A stretch of DNA of 64,000 nt from contig NZ_JBHSJF010000006.1 of the NCBI RefSeq assembly GCF_042652085.1, forward strand, positions 1,658,528-1,722,527, in the 5' to 3' direction. Below, piece by piece: positions 33,314 to 42,300 of this stretch. Both the position numbers and the translations under genes were made by a program. The stretch is from Flaviflagellibacter deserti. GTDB lineage: Bacteria > Pseudomonadota > Alphaproteobacteria > Rhizobiales > Methylopilaceae. The notes under the pieces were generated by a model. The model had not been told where the DNA came from. It searched no databases and saw only the letters and a list, made by a program, of their open reading frames with translations. Each line of letters starts with the position of its first letter. Positions within the stretch are counted from its first letter, which is position 1.

Positions 33314-35971
33314 CTAGCCGGCGCGGAGCTGGGCTTCGACCGCGGCGAGCGCGGCTTCGGCCTTGCCGCCCTCGGGTCCGCCGGCCTGCGCCATGTCCGG
33401 ACGACCGCCGCCACCCTTGCCGCCCAGCGCCTCGGCGCCGGCGCGGACGAGATCGACGGCGTTGTTCGCGCCGACCTGATCCTCGGTCACGCCGACGACG
33501 ATCGAGGCCTTGTTCTCGTCGTCGACCGCGATGAAGGAGATGACGCCCGAGCCGATCTGCTTCTTGGCGTCGTCGACAAGGCCCTTGAGCTCCTTCGCCG
33601 GAATGCCCTTGAGCACGCGGCCGAGAAACTTGATGCCGCCGATATCCTTGGCTTCAGGGGCCACCGCCGTGCTGGCACCACCGCCGCCGAGAGCGAGCTT
33701 CCTGCGGGCGTCTTGCAGTTCCCGCTCCATCTTGCGGCGTTCTTCGACGAGCGTGGCGACGCGGGAGGCGGCTTCCGCAGGCGCGACCTTGAGATGGGCC
33801 GCGACCTCGTCGAGCACCCTGCCGCGATCGGCGAGGTATTTGCGGGCGGCATCGCCGGTCAGCGCCTCGACACGGCGGACACCGGCCGAAACCGCACTTT
33901 CGCCGACGACCGCGACGAGGCCGATATCGCCGGTGCGGGCAGCGTGCGTGCCGCCGCAGAGCTCGACCGAGAAGACCTTGTTGCCTTCGCGCTCGCCCAT
34001 GGAGACGACGCGGACCTCATCGCCGTATTTCTCGCCGAATAGCGCGCGCGCACCGGAAGCGATCGCGTCGTCCACCGCCATCAGCCGCGTCTCGACCGGG
34101 GCGTTGGCGAGGATCTGCGCGTTCGAGATGTCCTCGATTGTCGCGATATCGGCATCGTCGATCGGCTTCGGATGCGAGAAGTCGAAGCGCAGGCGATCCG
34201 GCGCAACCAGCGATCCTTTCTGCGCGACATGATCGCCAAGCACGCGGCGGAGCGCCTCGTGCAGGAGATGGGTCGCGGAATGGTTGGCGCGGATCGCGGT
34301 GCGGCGGGCGTGATCGACCTTGAGCTCCAGCGCAGCGCCGAGCGTCACCTCGCCGTCTTCGACCGAAACCGAATGGACGAACAGGCCGTCGGCGCGCTTC
34401 TGGGTGTCCGACACCGCGAGGCGAATGCCGGAGCCGATCATGATTCCGCGATCGCCCTGCTGGCCGCCGGATTCGGCGTAGAACGGCGTCTGGTTGAGGA
34501 CGACCGAACCGGTCTCGCCCTTTTTCAGCGCCGGAACTTCCTTGCCGTCCTTGACCAGAGCGAGGACGACGCCTTCGGCGGTCTCGGTGTCGTAGCCGAG
34601 GAATTCGGTGGCCGGCACCTTGTCGCGGATCGAGAACCAGACGGTCTCGGCCGCGGCGTCGCCCGAACCCGACCAGTTCTTGCGGGCATCGGCGCGCTGG
34701 CGCTCCATAGCCGTCTCGAAGCCGGCGGTGTCGACGGCAATACCACGATTGCGGAGCGCGTCCTGCGTCAGGTCGAGCGGGAAGCCGAACGTGTCGTGCA
34801 GCTTGAAGGCGACCTCGCCGGAGAGAGTATCACCCTTCGACAGGCGGCTGCTCTCCTCATCGAGGATCTGAAGACCGCGCACCAGCGTCTTGCGGAAGCG
34901 GGTTTCTTCGAGACGAAGCGTCTCGGTGATCAGCGGTTCGGCCTGAACGAGTTCGGGATAGGCGGCGCCCATTTCGCGGATCAGGGTCGGCACCAGCTTG
35001 TACATGACCGGCTCGCGCGCACCGAGGAGTTCGGCATGGCGCATGGCGCGGCGCATGATGCGGCGGAGGACGTAGCCGCGGCCTTCGTTCGACGGCAGGA
35101 CGCCGTCGGCGACGAGGAAGGATGAGGCGCGCAGATGGTCGGCGATGACGCGATGGCTCGGCCGGCGGTCACCCTCGGCGTCGACGCCGATCGCCTCGAT
35201 CGAGGCCCGGATCAGGCCGCGGAACAGGTCGGTGTCGTAGTTCGAATGGACGCCCTGCATGATCGCCGCCATACGCTCGAGGCCCATGCCGGTGTCGATC
35301 GACGGACGCGGCAGGTCGACCCTATTGCCGGGCTCGATCTGCTCGTACTGCATGAAGACGAGGTTCCAGAATTCGAGGAAGCGGTCGCCGTCCTCGTCCG
35401 GGCTTCCGGGCGGCCCGCCCTGCAGCGCCTCGCCCTGGTCGATGAAGATCTCCGAGCACGGACCGCAAGGACCGGTATCGCCCATCTGCCAGAAATTGTC
35501 GGAGGTCGCGATGCGGATGATCTTGTGGTCCGGCAGGCCCGCGATCTTCTTCCAGAGGTTAAAGGCCTCGTCGTCGGTGTGGTAGACGGTGACGAGGAGC
35601 TTGTCCTTCGGCAGGCCGAAGACGCCCGTCGTAAGGCGCCACGCCATGTCGATGGCGCGTTCCTTGAAGTAATCGCCGAACGAGAAATTGCCCATCATCT
35701 CGAAGAAGGTGTGATGGCGGGCGGTGTAGCCGACGTTTTCGAGGTCGTTGTGCTTGCCGCCGGCGCGGACGCATTTCTGCGCGGTCGTCGCGGTCGAATA
35801 GGGCCGCTTCTCGACGCCGGTGAAAACGTTCTTGAACTGGACCATGCCCGCATTTGTGAACAGCAGGGTCGGGTCGTTGCGCGGAACCAGAGGGCTCGAC
35901 GGCACGACCTGATGGCCTTCCCTGGCGTAGAAATCGAGAAACGCGGCCCTGATCTCGTTGACGCTGCTCAT
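33314..35971 (-). CDS. alaS: Alanyl-tRNA synthetase
   Basis: This 885-aa class II synthetase charges tRNA-Ala. The catalytic domain covers about residues 1-450 (FTNAGMVQFKNVFTG, YTARHHTFFEM). The editing domain follows, with zinc ligands in NHSATHLLHEALR and CGGTHAARTG, and then the C-Ala domain. The ATG at 35971 is used; a TTG one codon earlier is in frame. Length is normal. Confidence 0.98.
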   Translation of the reverse strand: MSSVNEIRAAFLDFYAREGHQVVPSSPLVPRNDPTLLFTNAGMVQFKNVFTGVEKRPYSTATTAQKCVRAGGKHNDLENVGYTARHHTFFEMMGNFSFGDYFKERAIDMAWRLTTGVFGLPKDKLLVTVYHTDDEAFNLWKKIAGLPDHKIIRIATSDNFWQMGDTGPCGPCSEIFIDQGEALQGGPPGSPDEDGDRFLEFWNLVFMQYEQIEPGNRVDLPRPSIDTGMGLERMAAIMQGVHSNYDTDLFRGLIRASIEAIGVDAEGDRRPSHRVIADHLRASSFLVADGVLPSNEGRGYVLRRIMRRAMRHAELLGAREPVMYKLVPTLIREMGAAYPELVQAEPLITETLRLEETRFRKTLVRGLQILDEESSRLSKGDTLSGEVAFKLHDTFGFPLDLTQDALRNRGIAVDTAGFETAMERQRADARKNWSGSGDAAAETVWFSIRDKVPATEFLGYDTETAEGVVLALVKDGKEVPALKKGETGSVVLNQTPFYAESGGQQGDRGIMIGSGIRLAVSDTQKRADGLFVHSVSVEDGEVTLGAALELKVDHARRTAIRANHSATHLLHEALRRVLGDHVAQKGSLVAPDRLRFDFSHPKPIDDADIATIEDISNAQILANAPVETRLMAVDDAIASGARALFGEKYGDEVRVVSMGEREGNKVFSVELCGGTHAARTGDIGLVAVVGESAVSAGVRRVEALTGDAARKYLADRGRVLDEVAAHLKVAPAEAASRVATLVEERRKMERELQDARRKLALGGGGASTAVAPEAKDIGGIKFLGRVLKGIPAKELKGLVDDAKKQIGSGVISFIAVDDENKASIVVGVTEDQVGANNAVDLVRAGAEALGGKGGGGRPDMAQAGGPEGGKAEAALAAVEAQLRAG

Positions 35972-36095
35972 CAATGCTGCTCACGCCCGCCCCGAGGTGA
36001 GAGAGTTGGGCGGCGGACTTGTCTTAGCGGGGGGTCCGGAACGTGTCTAGGAAGGTTTGCACGTCCGCTTGCGGGGCATAGAGCGTGCGGGCTCG

Positions 36096-36245
36096 CCTCT
36101 CCCGAGGGGAGAGGTCGAGTCGCAGCGCCAGCTGCGACCGGGTGAGGGGCAAGGCCTGTCGGTGAGGGCATCGGGGCGAGAGGCGTACCCCTCACCCCGC
36201 TCGGCCTGCCGGCCGAGTCGGCCCTCTCCCCTCGGGAGAAGGTGG
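36096..36245. repeat. Hairpin-rich intergenic repeat (CCTCTCCC family), copy 1
   Basis: The stretch has CCTCTCCC/GGGAGAGG (36096-36114), GTCGCAG/CTGCGAC, and a longer GGGTGAGGGG (36140) pairing with CCCCTCACCC (36188). It ends in CCCTCTCCCCTCGGGAGAAGG. The same modules occur between fliQ and fliE (43392-43494). It is the first part of the 945-base stretch without a recognisable gene between alaS and the next gene. Open frames here are spurious. Confidence 0.7.
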
Positions 36246-36255
36246 GAGGCGCGCC

Positions 36256-36638
36256 TCATCCTCGCCTGGCTCGATCAGCGATGTTGGAGAATGCTCCCTC
36301 GGAGGGAGCGGGGAACGCCTCGGCGTCCTCTGACTGGTTTGGTTTGCGTGGATGCCTGAGGCGTTCCCCGCACGGCGGTTAAGTCGGAGGAGGCGGGCGC
36401 TTCCACGGCCGATGGCCGTCGAAGGTTTGAGAGCCTTCGAAGACCACGGCTCGTCCCCAGTGCATGGCACGGACGGGTCATGGTGCCCGACGGGCCCGCT
36501 CGTCGGACGACCTGGCGGCCGTCCTACATCCTCCGGCCTCCCGGGAGCGGGGTTCCGGGACCCCGCCCGCAGGCGCCGCTCCCCATCCCACGCCGGCCGG
36601 CCGGTACCTGGCAGGCGCCCCTCGCAGGGTGAGGATGA
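36256..36638. other. Structured non-coding element of unknown function, about 383 nt
   Basis: The region is bounded by TCATCCTC (36256-36263) and GAGGATGA (36631-36638) and is packed with hairpins. These include GCTCCCT/AGGGAGC, the 14-bp perfect pair GCGGGGAACGCCTC (36308) with GAGGCGTTCCCCGC (36358), ACGGCC/GGCCGT, TCGAAGG/CCTTCGA, CCGACG/CGTCGG, and GGGAGCGG (36543) with CCGCTCCC (36576) around GCGGGGT/ACCCCGC. No frame encodes a plausible protein. It could be a mobile-type repeat or a structured RNA; which one cannot be decided here. Confidence 0.55.
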
Positions 36639-36681
36639 ATGGAGGATAAGCACATGATAGGAATATTGTCAATATATTGAG

Positions 36682-36787
36682 CCTCATCCTGAGCCGGGCA
36701 TGTAGTGCGCGTGTCGAAGGATCGTCGCGGGTTCGGAGCTTTTCGCCGTCCTTCGACACGGCTCGCTTCGCGAGCCCGGGCATGAGG
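36682..36787. repeat. REP-like palindromic repeat (CCTCATCCTGAGCC family), copy 2
   Basis: The element begins CCTCATCCTGAGCC, as does copy 1 at 29260. It holds CGTGTCGAAGGA (36710-36721) pairing with TCCTTCGACACG (36749-36760), and ends with GAGCCCGGGCATGAGG, complementary to its beginning. A further inverted segment, GGTCCAGCGCA and TGCGCTGGGTCC, fills 36790-36910. Confidence 0.75.
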
Positions 36788-36917
36788 GCGTGGTGGGGTC
36801 CGGGGTCCAGCGCATGAGTGGCCGCAGGCGCTCAATCGAATTGGCGCGGCTTCGCCGCGAGGTGCGCTGGGTCCCGGTTCTCGCGACGTGCTGCGCACGC
36901 GTGGACCGGGACGCGGG

Positions 36918-37160
36918 CTAATCTCCCGGGTCCCACGCCATCTTCATGTAGATGCCCCCGCGCTTCAGTTCGTCGAGCATCTGGGCGATGCGCTTCTCTC
37001 GGGTTTCGTCGCGCTTCGCCTGGCCGATCCACATCAGGTAGTCATTGCGCTGATAGTCCGGGCGGGCTTCGTAGGCTTCGCTCAGGCCGGCCTCCCTGAG
37101 GCGTTCGGCGACGTCTTCCGGCATCGGATAGCGTTCGCGGCTATAGGGGCGCTGGGGCAT
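36918..37160 (-). CDS. Small YdeI/OmdA-like protein, 80 aa
   Basis: The 80-residue protein MPQRPYSRERYPMPEDVAER... is highly charged and helical. It resembles the C-terminal part of the YdeI/OmpD-associated family (WIGQAKRDETREKRIAQMLD). Full members are about 180-200 residues, so this is either a short family member or a remnant. The ATG at 37160 was chosen; an upstream frame lacks conservation. It is flanked by repeats on both sides. No function is assigned. Confidence 0.6.
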   Translation of the reverse strand: MPQRPYSRERYPMPEDVAERLREAGLSEAYEARPDYQRNDYLMWIGQAKRDETREKRIAQMLDELKRGGIYMKMAWDPGD

Positions 37161-37227
37161 TGTCGCCTCGCTTCCGCTTTCCTCACTGCCGGGTTTGACC
37201 AGGCAACCTAGCGAGAGCCGAAACTGG

Positions 37228-37333
37228 ATGCCCGGGTCGAGCCCGGGCATGAGGGATCATCAGAGTCGGCGTGCTCCGATCCGGCCGGAGCATGCATCAA
37301 CGATCCATGGGTCCTCCGGTCAAGCCGGAGGAC
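37228..37333. repeat. Cluster of three hairpins of ATGCCCGGG/CCGGAGGAC type
   Basis: ATGCCCGGG-TCGAG-CCCGGGCAT (37228-37250), GCTCCG/CGGAGC (near 37273-37291) and GTCCTCCGG-TCAAG-CCGGAGGAC (37311-37333) lie just beyond the recA stop codon. They look like common alphaproteobacterial REP units and may also stabilise or end the recA message. Confidence 0.7.
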
Positions 37334-37341
37334 GACTGCCC

Positions 37342-38421
37342 TCAAACCTCCGGCTCGTCACCGTCCTCGTCACCTTCGGGTCCGCCCTCGAGGATCTGGC
37401 CGGCGATGACACCGGCGTTCTGGCGGATCTGGGCCTCGATCTTCGCGGCCACGTCCTTGTTATCCTTCAGGAACTGCTTGGCGTTCTCGCGGCCCTGGCC
37501 GAGACGCTGGCTGTCATAGGAGAACCAGGCACCGGACTTCTCGACAATGCCGGCCTTGACGCCGAGATCAACCAACTCGCCGTTCTTCGAGACACCCTCG
37601 CCGTACATGATGTCGAACTCGACCTGCTTGAACGGCGGGGCGACCTTGTTCTTCACCACCTTCACGCGGGTCTGGTTGCCGACCACTTCGTCGCGATCCT
37701 TGATCGAGCCGATGCGGCGGATGTCGAGACGGACCGAGGCATAGAATTTCAGCGCGTTGCCGCCCGTCGTCGTCTCCGGCGAGCCGTACATGACGCCGAT
37801 CTTCATGCGGATCTGGTTGATGAAGATGACGAGCGTGTTCGACTTCGAGATCGAGGAGGTGAGCTTGCGGAGCGCCTGGCTCATCAGGCGCGCCTGCTGG
37901 CCGGGCTGGACCTCGCCCATCTCGCCCTCGAGCTCCGAACGCGGAACGAGCGCAGCGACCGAATCGACGACGACGATATCGACCGCTCCGGAACGAACCA
38001 GGGTATCGACGATCTCGAGCGCCTGCTCGCCTGCGTCCGGCTGGGAGATCAGGAGGTCGTCGAGATTGACGCCGAGCTTGCGGGCATAGATCGGATCGAG
38101 CGCATGTTCGGCATCGACGAAGGCGCAGATGCCGCCCTTCTTCTGGGCTTCGGCCACCGTGTGGAGCGCCAGAGTGGTCTTGCCCGAGCTTTCCGGACCG
38201 TAGATCTCGACCACCCTGCCCTTCGGCAGACCGCCGACGCCGAGCGCGATGTCGAGGCCGAGCGAACCGGTCGAAATCGTCTCAATGTCCAGCGCCTCGC
38301 GCTGGCCGAGCCGCATGATCGAACCCTTGCCGAAACTGCGTTCAATCTGCGCCAGGGCGGCGTCGAGAGCTTTGGATTTGGGTTGGGAAACCACTTCGAC
38401 GACCTTCAGATTCGGGGCCAC
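37342..38421 (-). CDS. recA: Recombinase RecA
   Basis: This 359-aa RecA carries out strand exchange and activates LexA cleavage. Walker A is GPESSGKTT, Walker B VDIVVVDSVAAL, and loop motifs such as NQIRMKIGVMYGSPETTTGG are intact. The GTG at 38421 is used because GGAG precedes it at eight bases and it gives the normal N-terminus; the frame is open 19 codons further up. An SOS-like box lies 82 bases upstream. The acidic C-terminal tail (GDEDGDEPEV) is usual. Confidence 0.97.
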   Translation of the reverse strand: MAPNLKVVEVVSQPKSKALDAALAQIERSFGKGSIMRLGQREALDIETISTGSLGLDIALGVGGLPKGRVVEIYGPESSGKTTLALHTVAEAQKKGGICAFVDAEHALDPIYARKLGVNLDDLLISQPDAGEQALEIVDTLVRSGAVDIVVVDSVAALVPRSELEGEMGEVQPGQQARLMSQALRKLTSSISKSNTLVIFINQIRMKIGVMYGSPETTTGGNALKFYASVRLDIRRIGSIKDRDEVVGNQTRVKVVKNKVAPPFKQVEFDIMYGEGVSKNGELVDLGVKAGIVEKSGAWFSYDSQRLGQGRENAKQFLKDNKDVAAKIEAQIRQNAGVIAGQILEGGPEGDEDGDEPEV

Positions 38422-38502
38422 GGCGCACTCCTTCTTGGCAGGGCTGACGGGAAAAGCAACCAGGCCAATAGAGTACACGATTTGTTCTTATCCGCAACAG
38501 AT

Positions 38503-38517
38503 GTTCTCGTTTTGATC
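38503..38517 (-). promoter_or_regulatory. SOS (LexA)-like box upstream of recA
   Basis: On the minus strand GATC-AAAACGA-GAAC matches the alphaproteobacterial LexA box GAAC-N7-GAAC with one mismatch. A promoter TTGCGG, 16 bases, TACTCT follows on the same strand (about 38470-38500). Confidence 0.5.
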
Positions 38518-38612
38518 GCATCGAACTTTAAAGCCGAAGGAGCAATCCGACCTATTCCGAAAACCTTCGGATAGGAAACGCAACCAAGCGACGAAATCCC
38601 GCCCTCGGCAGC

Positions 38613-41150
38613 TTAACCGAGGGTGTCCTTCACGGCCTGAATGAGGTCCTTCAGCGCAAAAGGTTTGGGAAGGAAGACGAATTCCTCGTCCTCGGCCAGG
38701 TTCTTCTTGAAGGCGTCCTCGGCATAGCCGGAGACGAAGATGATCTTGATCGACGGATTGCGCTTGCGGAGCTCCTTGAGCAGCGTCGGACCGTCCATTT
38801 CGGGCATCACGACGTCGGAGACGACGAGGTCGATGCCGCCGGCCTTCTCGTCGATCAGCTCGAGCGCCTCCGCACCGGAATTCGCGGCCAGGACGGTGTA
38901 GCCGCGCGATTCGAGGGCGCGGGTGGCGAAGCTCCGGACAGCATCCTCGTCCTCGACGAGAAGGACCGTGCCCTGCCCCGTCATGTCCTTGGCGGAGGCC
39001 GGCGCCTCGGCCTTCGTGACGGTCTCGACCTCTGCCTCGGGGACCGCGGACGGGATGTGGCGCGGCAGGAAGATGCGGAAGGTCGTGCCCTTGCCCATCT
39101 CCGAATCGACGAAGATGAAGCCCTCGGTCTGCTTGACGATGCCGTAGACGGTCGACAGGCCGAGGCCGGTGCCCTTGCCGACTTCCTTGGTCGAGAAGAA
39201 CGGCTCGAAGATCTTCTCGCGGATTTCCTCGGGAATGCCGGTGCCGGTGTCCTGGACCTCGGTCAGCACCCAGTCGGTCGCCGGCAGGAGCGGCTTGTTG
39301 AAGCCCGGCACCTCGTCTGCGGTGACGTTCGAGGTGCGGATCGTCACCTTGCCGCCTTCGGGCATGGCGTCGCGCGCATTGACGACGAGATTGGCGACGA
39401 CCTGCTCGAACTGGCCGAGATCGGCCTTCACCTGCCAGAGGTCGCGGCCGTTGACGACGTCGAGCGTGACGTGCTCGCCGAGCAGACGGCCGAGCATCAT
39501 CCGGAGATCGGAGACGACCTCGGTCAGGGTCAGCACCTGCGGCCGGAGCGTCTGGCGACGCGAGAAGGCCAGCAGCTGACGCACGAGCCCCGCGGCGCGG
39601 TTGGCATTGTGCTTGATCTGCATGATGTCGCGGAACGACGGGTCGGTCGGCCGGTGGTTCGACAGCAGGAGATCCGAGAAGCCGATGATGGCGGTGAGCA
39701 CGTTGTTGAAGTCGTGCGCGATGCCGCCGGCGAGCTGGCCCACCGTCTCCATCTTCTGCGACTGCGCGATCTGCAGTTCGAGCGCGCGCTGTTCCGTCGT
39801 GTCGAGGGCATAGACGATCGCGGCCTCGCCGTCGGCCTCGGCGCCCTCCGCGTTCTCGACCGGGCTGAAATAGAAGCGCGCCGAGCGGCCGCTGTCGCCG
39901 CCGATCAGGCCGTCGACGGGTTTCATGTCGCTCTGCCCGCTCGCGGCACGGGCCAGCGCCTCGCCGAGCGGCGCGCGGCCGGCTTCCGCCACGCCGGAGA
40001 GGACGAGGCGGTGCTCGTCCTTCATCACGTCCGGGAACAGCCGCGCGAAGCTGGCATTGGCGCGCTTCACGCCGCCATTGGCGTCGACGGTCGCGATGGC
40101 GATGGGAGTCGCGTTGAAGAACCGGGCGAACTGGACTTCGGCCGCGCGCAGCGGGTCGGCGACGCCGCGGGCGCGGGAGCGGTCGAGCACGAGCGTCTTC
40201 GACGGCGCGGCCGTGCCGTCGGGCGAATAGGCCGTCTTGTGCAGGATGCGGACCGGAAAGGACTGGCCGTTGCGGGTCTTCAGGTCGAGGTCGAGGACGT
40301 CGGTCTTCACCGTGCCGACGCCGCCCTGGATGGTCGCGACGAGCGAGGCGCCATCGCCCGCGAAGACATCCTCGAGCCGGAGCGTGCCGGAGCCGATCTT
40401 CGCGAGATCGTGGTCGAGCCACTCGGCCAGAGTGGCGTTCATGTAGCCGATCGTGCCGTCCGCCTCGGCGGAGAAGAAGCCGGCCGGCGCGTGGTCGAGG
40501 AAGTCGATGGCGTGCTGGAGTTCCTGGAAGACGTTCTCCTGGCGCTCGCGGTCGCGGGTGACGTCGGCGATGGTCCAGACCGTCGCCGCCTTGCGGCCGG
40601 GCGTGTCGAGCGGACGGACGCGGACGCGGAACCATGCCGGAACGCCGGTCGGGCCGCCGGCGACGCGGAACTCTTCCTGGAGCGCACGCCCCTCCCTCGC
40701 CGCTTGCGAGAGGCGGTAGATCGATTCCGCGACATCGGGATCGCTGGCGAAGACGCGCTCGACCGGGCGGACATCGTCCGGCTCCTCGGCTCCGGTCAGC
40801 GAGAGATAGGCTCGGTTGGCGAAAACGATCCCCGAGGCTTCGTCGGAGACGAGGATGCCGTCCTCCGCGTCGACGAGCAGATTGCGGGCGAAGCCGCTCT
40901 CTTTCTTGCGACCGCTGAAGCGCAGGATGCCGATGGCGCCGCCGAACAGCGCGAAGATGCCGATCGTGGCGAGGACGCCGAGGAAGAACAGGATGTAGCG
41001 GCTGGCGGATTCGTCATCCGCGTATGACAGTCCGGCGAACGCCAGCACCAGCGCTCCGGCCAAGGCCAGAACGAGCTTCACATTCACCGGCTGCTCGGTT
41101 CGGTCGATCGGGGCCTCGTAGGCGGCCGCTTCGTCCCGCGAATCCGTCAT
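38613..41150 (-). CDS. cckA: Cell-cycle hybrid histidine kinase CckA
   Basis: This 845-aa hybrid kinase has two membrane helices (about residues 24-42 and 52-75), PAS-like domains (about 85-200, 205-330 and 340-450), a HisKA domain with His479 in GGIAHDFNN, an HATPase domain (about 575-700), and a receiver domain with Asp779 in SDVVMPEMDG. This order and the H-box are those of CckA. Through ChpT it phosphorylates CtrA and CpdR and so controls cell-cycle and flagellar genes. ATG 41150 is used; GTG 41159 is an alternative. It lies between recA and flhB. Confidence 0.95.
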   Translation of the reverse strand: MTDSRDEAAAYEAPIDRTEQPVNVKLVLALAGALVLAFAGLSYADDESASRYILFFLGVLATIGIFALFGGAIGILRFSGRKKESGFARNLLVDAEDGILVSDEASGIVFANRAYLSLTGAEEPDDVRPVERVFASDPDVAESIYRLSQAAREGRALQEEFRVAGGPTGVPAWFRVRVRPLDTPGRKAATVWTIADVTRDRERQENVFQELQHAIDFLDHAPAGFFSAEADGTIGYMNATLAEWLDHDLAKIGSGTLRLEDVFAGDGASLVATIQGGVGTVKTDVLDLDLKTRNGQSFPVRILHKTAYSPDGTAAPSKTLVLDRSRARGVADPLRAAEVQFARFFNATPIAIATVDANGGVKRANASFARLFPDVMKDEHRLVLSGVAEAGRAPLGEALARAASGQSDMKPVDGLIGGDSGRSARFYFSPVENAEGAEADGEAAIVYALDTTEQRALELQIAQSQKMETVGQLAGGIAHDFNNVLTAIIGFSDLLLSNHRPTDPSFRDIMQIKHNANRAAGLVRQLLAFSRRQTLRPQVLTLTEVVSDLRMMLGRLLGEHVTLDVVNGRDLWQVKADLGQFEQVVANLVVNARDAMPEGGKVTIRTSNVTADEVPGFNKPLLPATDWVLTEVQDTGTGIPEEIREKIFEPFFSTKEVGKGTGLGLSTVYGIVKQTEGFIFVDSEMGKGTTFRIFLPRHIPSAVPEAEVETVTKAEAPASAKDMTGQGTVLLVEDEDAVRSFATRALESRGYTVLAANSGAEALELIDEKAGGIDLVVSDVVMPEMDGPTLLKELRKRNPSIKIIFVSGYAEDAFKKNLAEDEEFVFLPKPFALKDLIQAVKDTLG

Positions 41151-41229
41151 AAAAGCCACACCCGCCTCCGGCGCGGAGATTGGTCCGCCGCGATCCGATT
41201 TGCAATCATGCGGGGACGCGGCTCACAAG

Positions 41230-42297
41230 TCATCTAAGGCCACGGCGTCGCAGGCCCATGACATAGCCGACGACCTCGGCGACCGCCTTGTAGTGCTCGG
41301 CCGGGATCTCGTCGTCGACCTCGACCTGGGCATAAAGGGCGCGGGCGAGCGGCGGATTCTCGACGATCGGAATCTGGTGCTCCTCGGCGACCGCGCGGAT
41401 GCGCAACGCGATCGCGTCAAGGCCTTTGGCGAGGCAGAGCGGGGCGTTCATCCCCTTTTCGTAGCGCAGCGCGACCGCATAATGGGTCGGGTTGGTGATG
41501 ATCACGCTCGCCTGCGGGACCTGCGCCATCATCCGCTTGCGCGAGCGCTGCTGGCGGATCTGGCGGATCTTCGCCTTGACGTGCGGATCGCCTTCCTGCT
41601 GCTTGAATTCCTCCTTCAACTCCTGGAACGACATCTTCTGCCGCTCCATCCAGCTCTGGCGCTGGTAGAGCCAGTCGGCCGCCGCGAGCACGGTGAGGAC
41701 GGCGAGCGCCGAGCCGAGAACGCGGACGATAAGGTCGAAGGTGAACGGAGTGAGCGCCGCCGGCTCGAACTCGGTAGTGACGCCGAGCTTCTCCCATTCC
41801 GGCCAGACCGCGTACATGACGGCCGAGCCGACGATCAGCAGCTTGGCGATGCCCTTGGCGAAATTGACGAGGCTCGTCTTCGAGAACAGGCGACCGAAGC
41901 CCGCGATCGGCGAGACCTTCGAGAATTTCGGCGTGATCGGGTCCAGCGACCAGAGGAAGCCGTTCTGGACGATGTTTCCGACGATCGCCGCGACCGCCAT
42001 GAACAGAAGCGGCAGAGCGAGCGCGGCGATGGTCATGAGCAGGACGTCGGTCGCCATGAGTTGCATGGCGCGGGCACCGAACTCGATCGTTCCGGCGTGC
42101 CCGAGGAAGCCCTTCATCGCCATGGTCAACTGGGCCGAAGACGAGCCGCTGAACATCATCAGCGCGAGCGTTCCCGCGCCCAGCAGGAACCAGGTGTTGA
42201 CCTCGACGCTCTTCGGGACGTCACCCCGTTTTCGCGCGTCGTCGAGCTTTTTCTGGGTAGGTTCTTGCGACCGTTCGCTGTCGTCTTCTTCGGCCAT
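41230..42297 (-). CDS. flhB: Flagellar export apparatus protein FlhB
   Basis: This 355-aa protein has a four-helix membrane part and a cytoplasmic domain with the autocleavage site NPTH (SVIITNPTHYAVAL). It switches export from rod/hook to filament substrates. It is the last gene of the fliE-fliQ-fliR-flhB side of the flgB operon, three bases after fliR. Confidence 0.97.
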   Translation of the reverse strand: MAEEDDSERSQEPTQKKLDDARKRGDVPKSVEVNTWFLLGAGTLALMMFSGSSSAQLTMAMKGFLGHAGTIEFGARAMQLMATDVLLMTIAALALPLLFMAVAAIVGNIVQNGFLWSLDPITPKFSKVSPIAGFGRLFSKTSLVNFAKGIAKLLIVGSAVMYAVWPEWEKLGVTTEFEPAALTPFTFDLIVRVLGSALAVLTVLAAADWLYQRQSWMERQKMSFQELKEEFKQQEGDPHVKAKIRQIRQQRSRKRMMAQVPQASVIITNPTHYAVALRYEKGMNAPLCLAKGLDAIALRIRAVAEEHQIPIVENPPLARALYAQVEVDDEIPAEHYKAVAEVVGYVMGLRRRGLR

Positions 42298-42300
42298 ACC

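Noticed and set aside
36190..36660. Several open frames of 60-150 codons in the alaS-recA intergenic stretch
   Set aside because: They read through inverted repeats on both strands, are rich in Pro/Arg/Gly, and lack ribosome sites; the sequence is better explained as repeats and hairpins.
39057..41027. A 656-codon open frame on the plus strand opposite cckA
   Set aside because: It is an antisense shadow produced by GC-rich codons; the minus strand encodes a complete CckA with all domains, and the plus frame shows no domain, only charged low-complexity residues.
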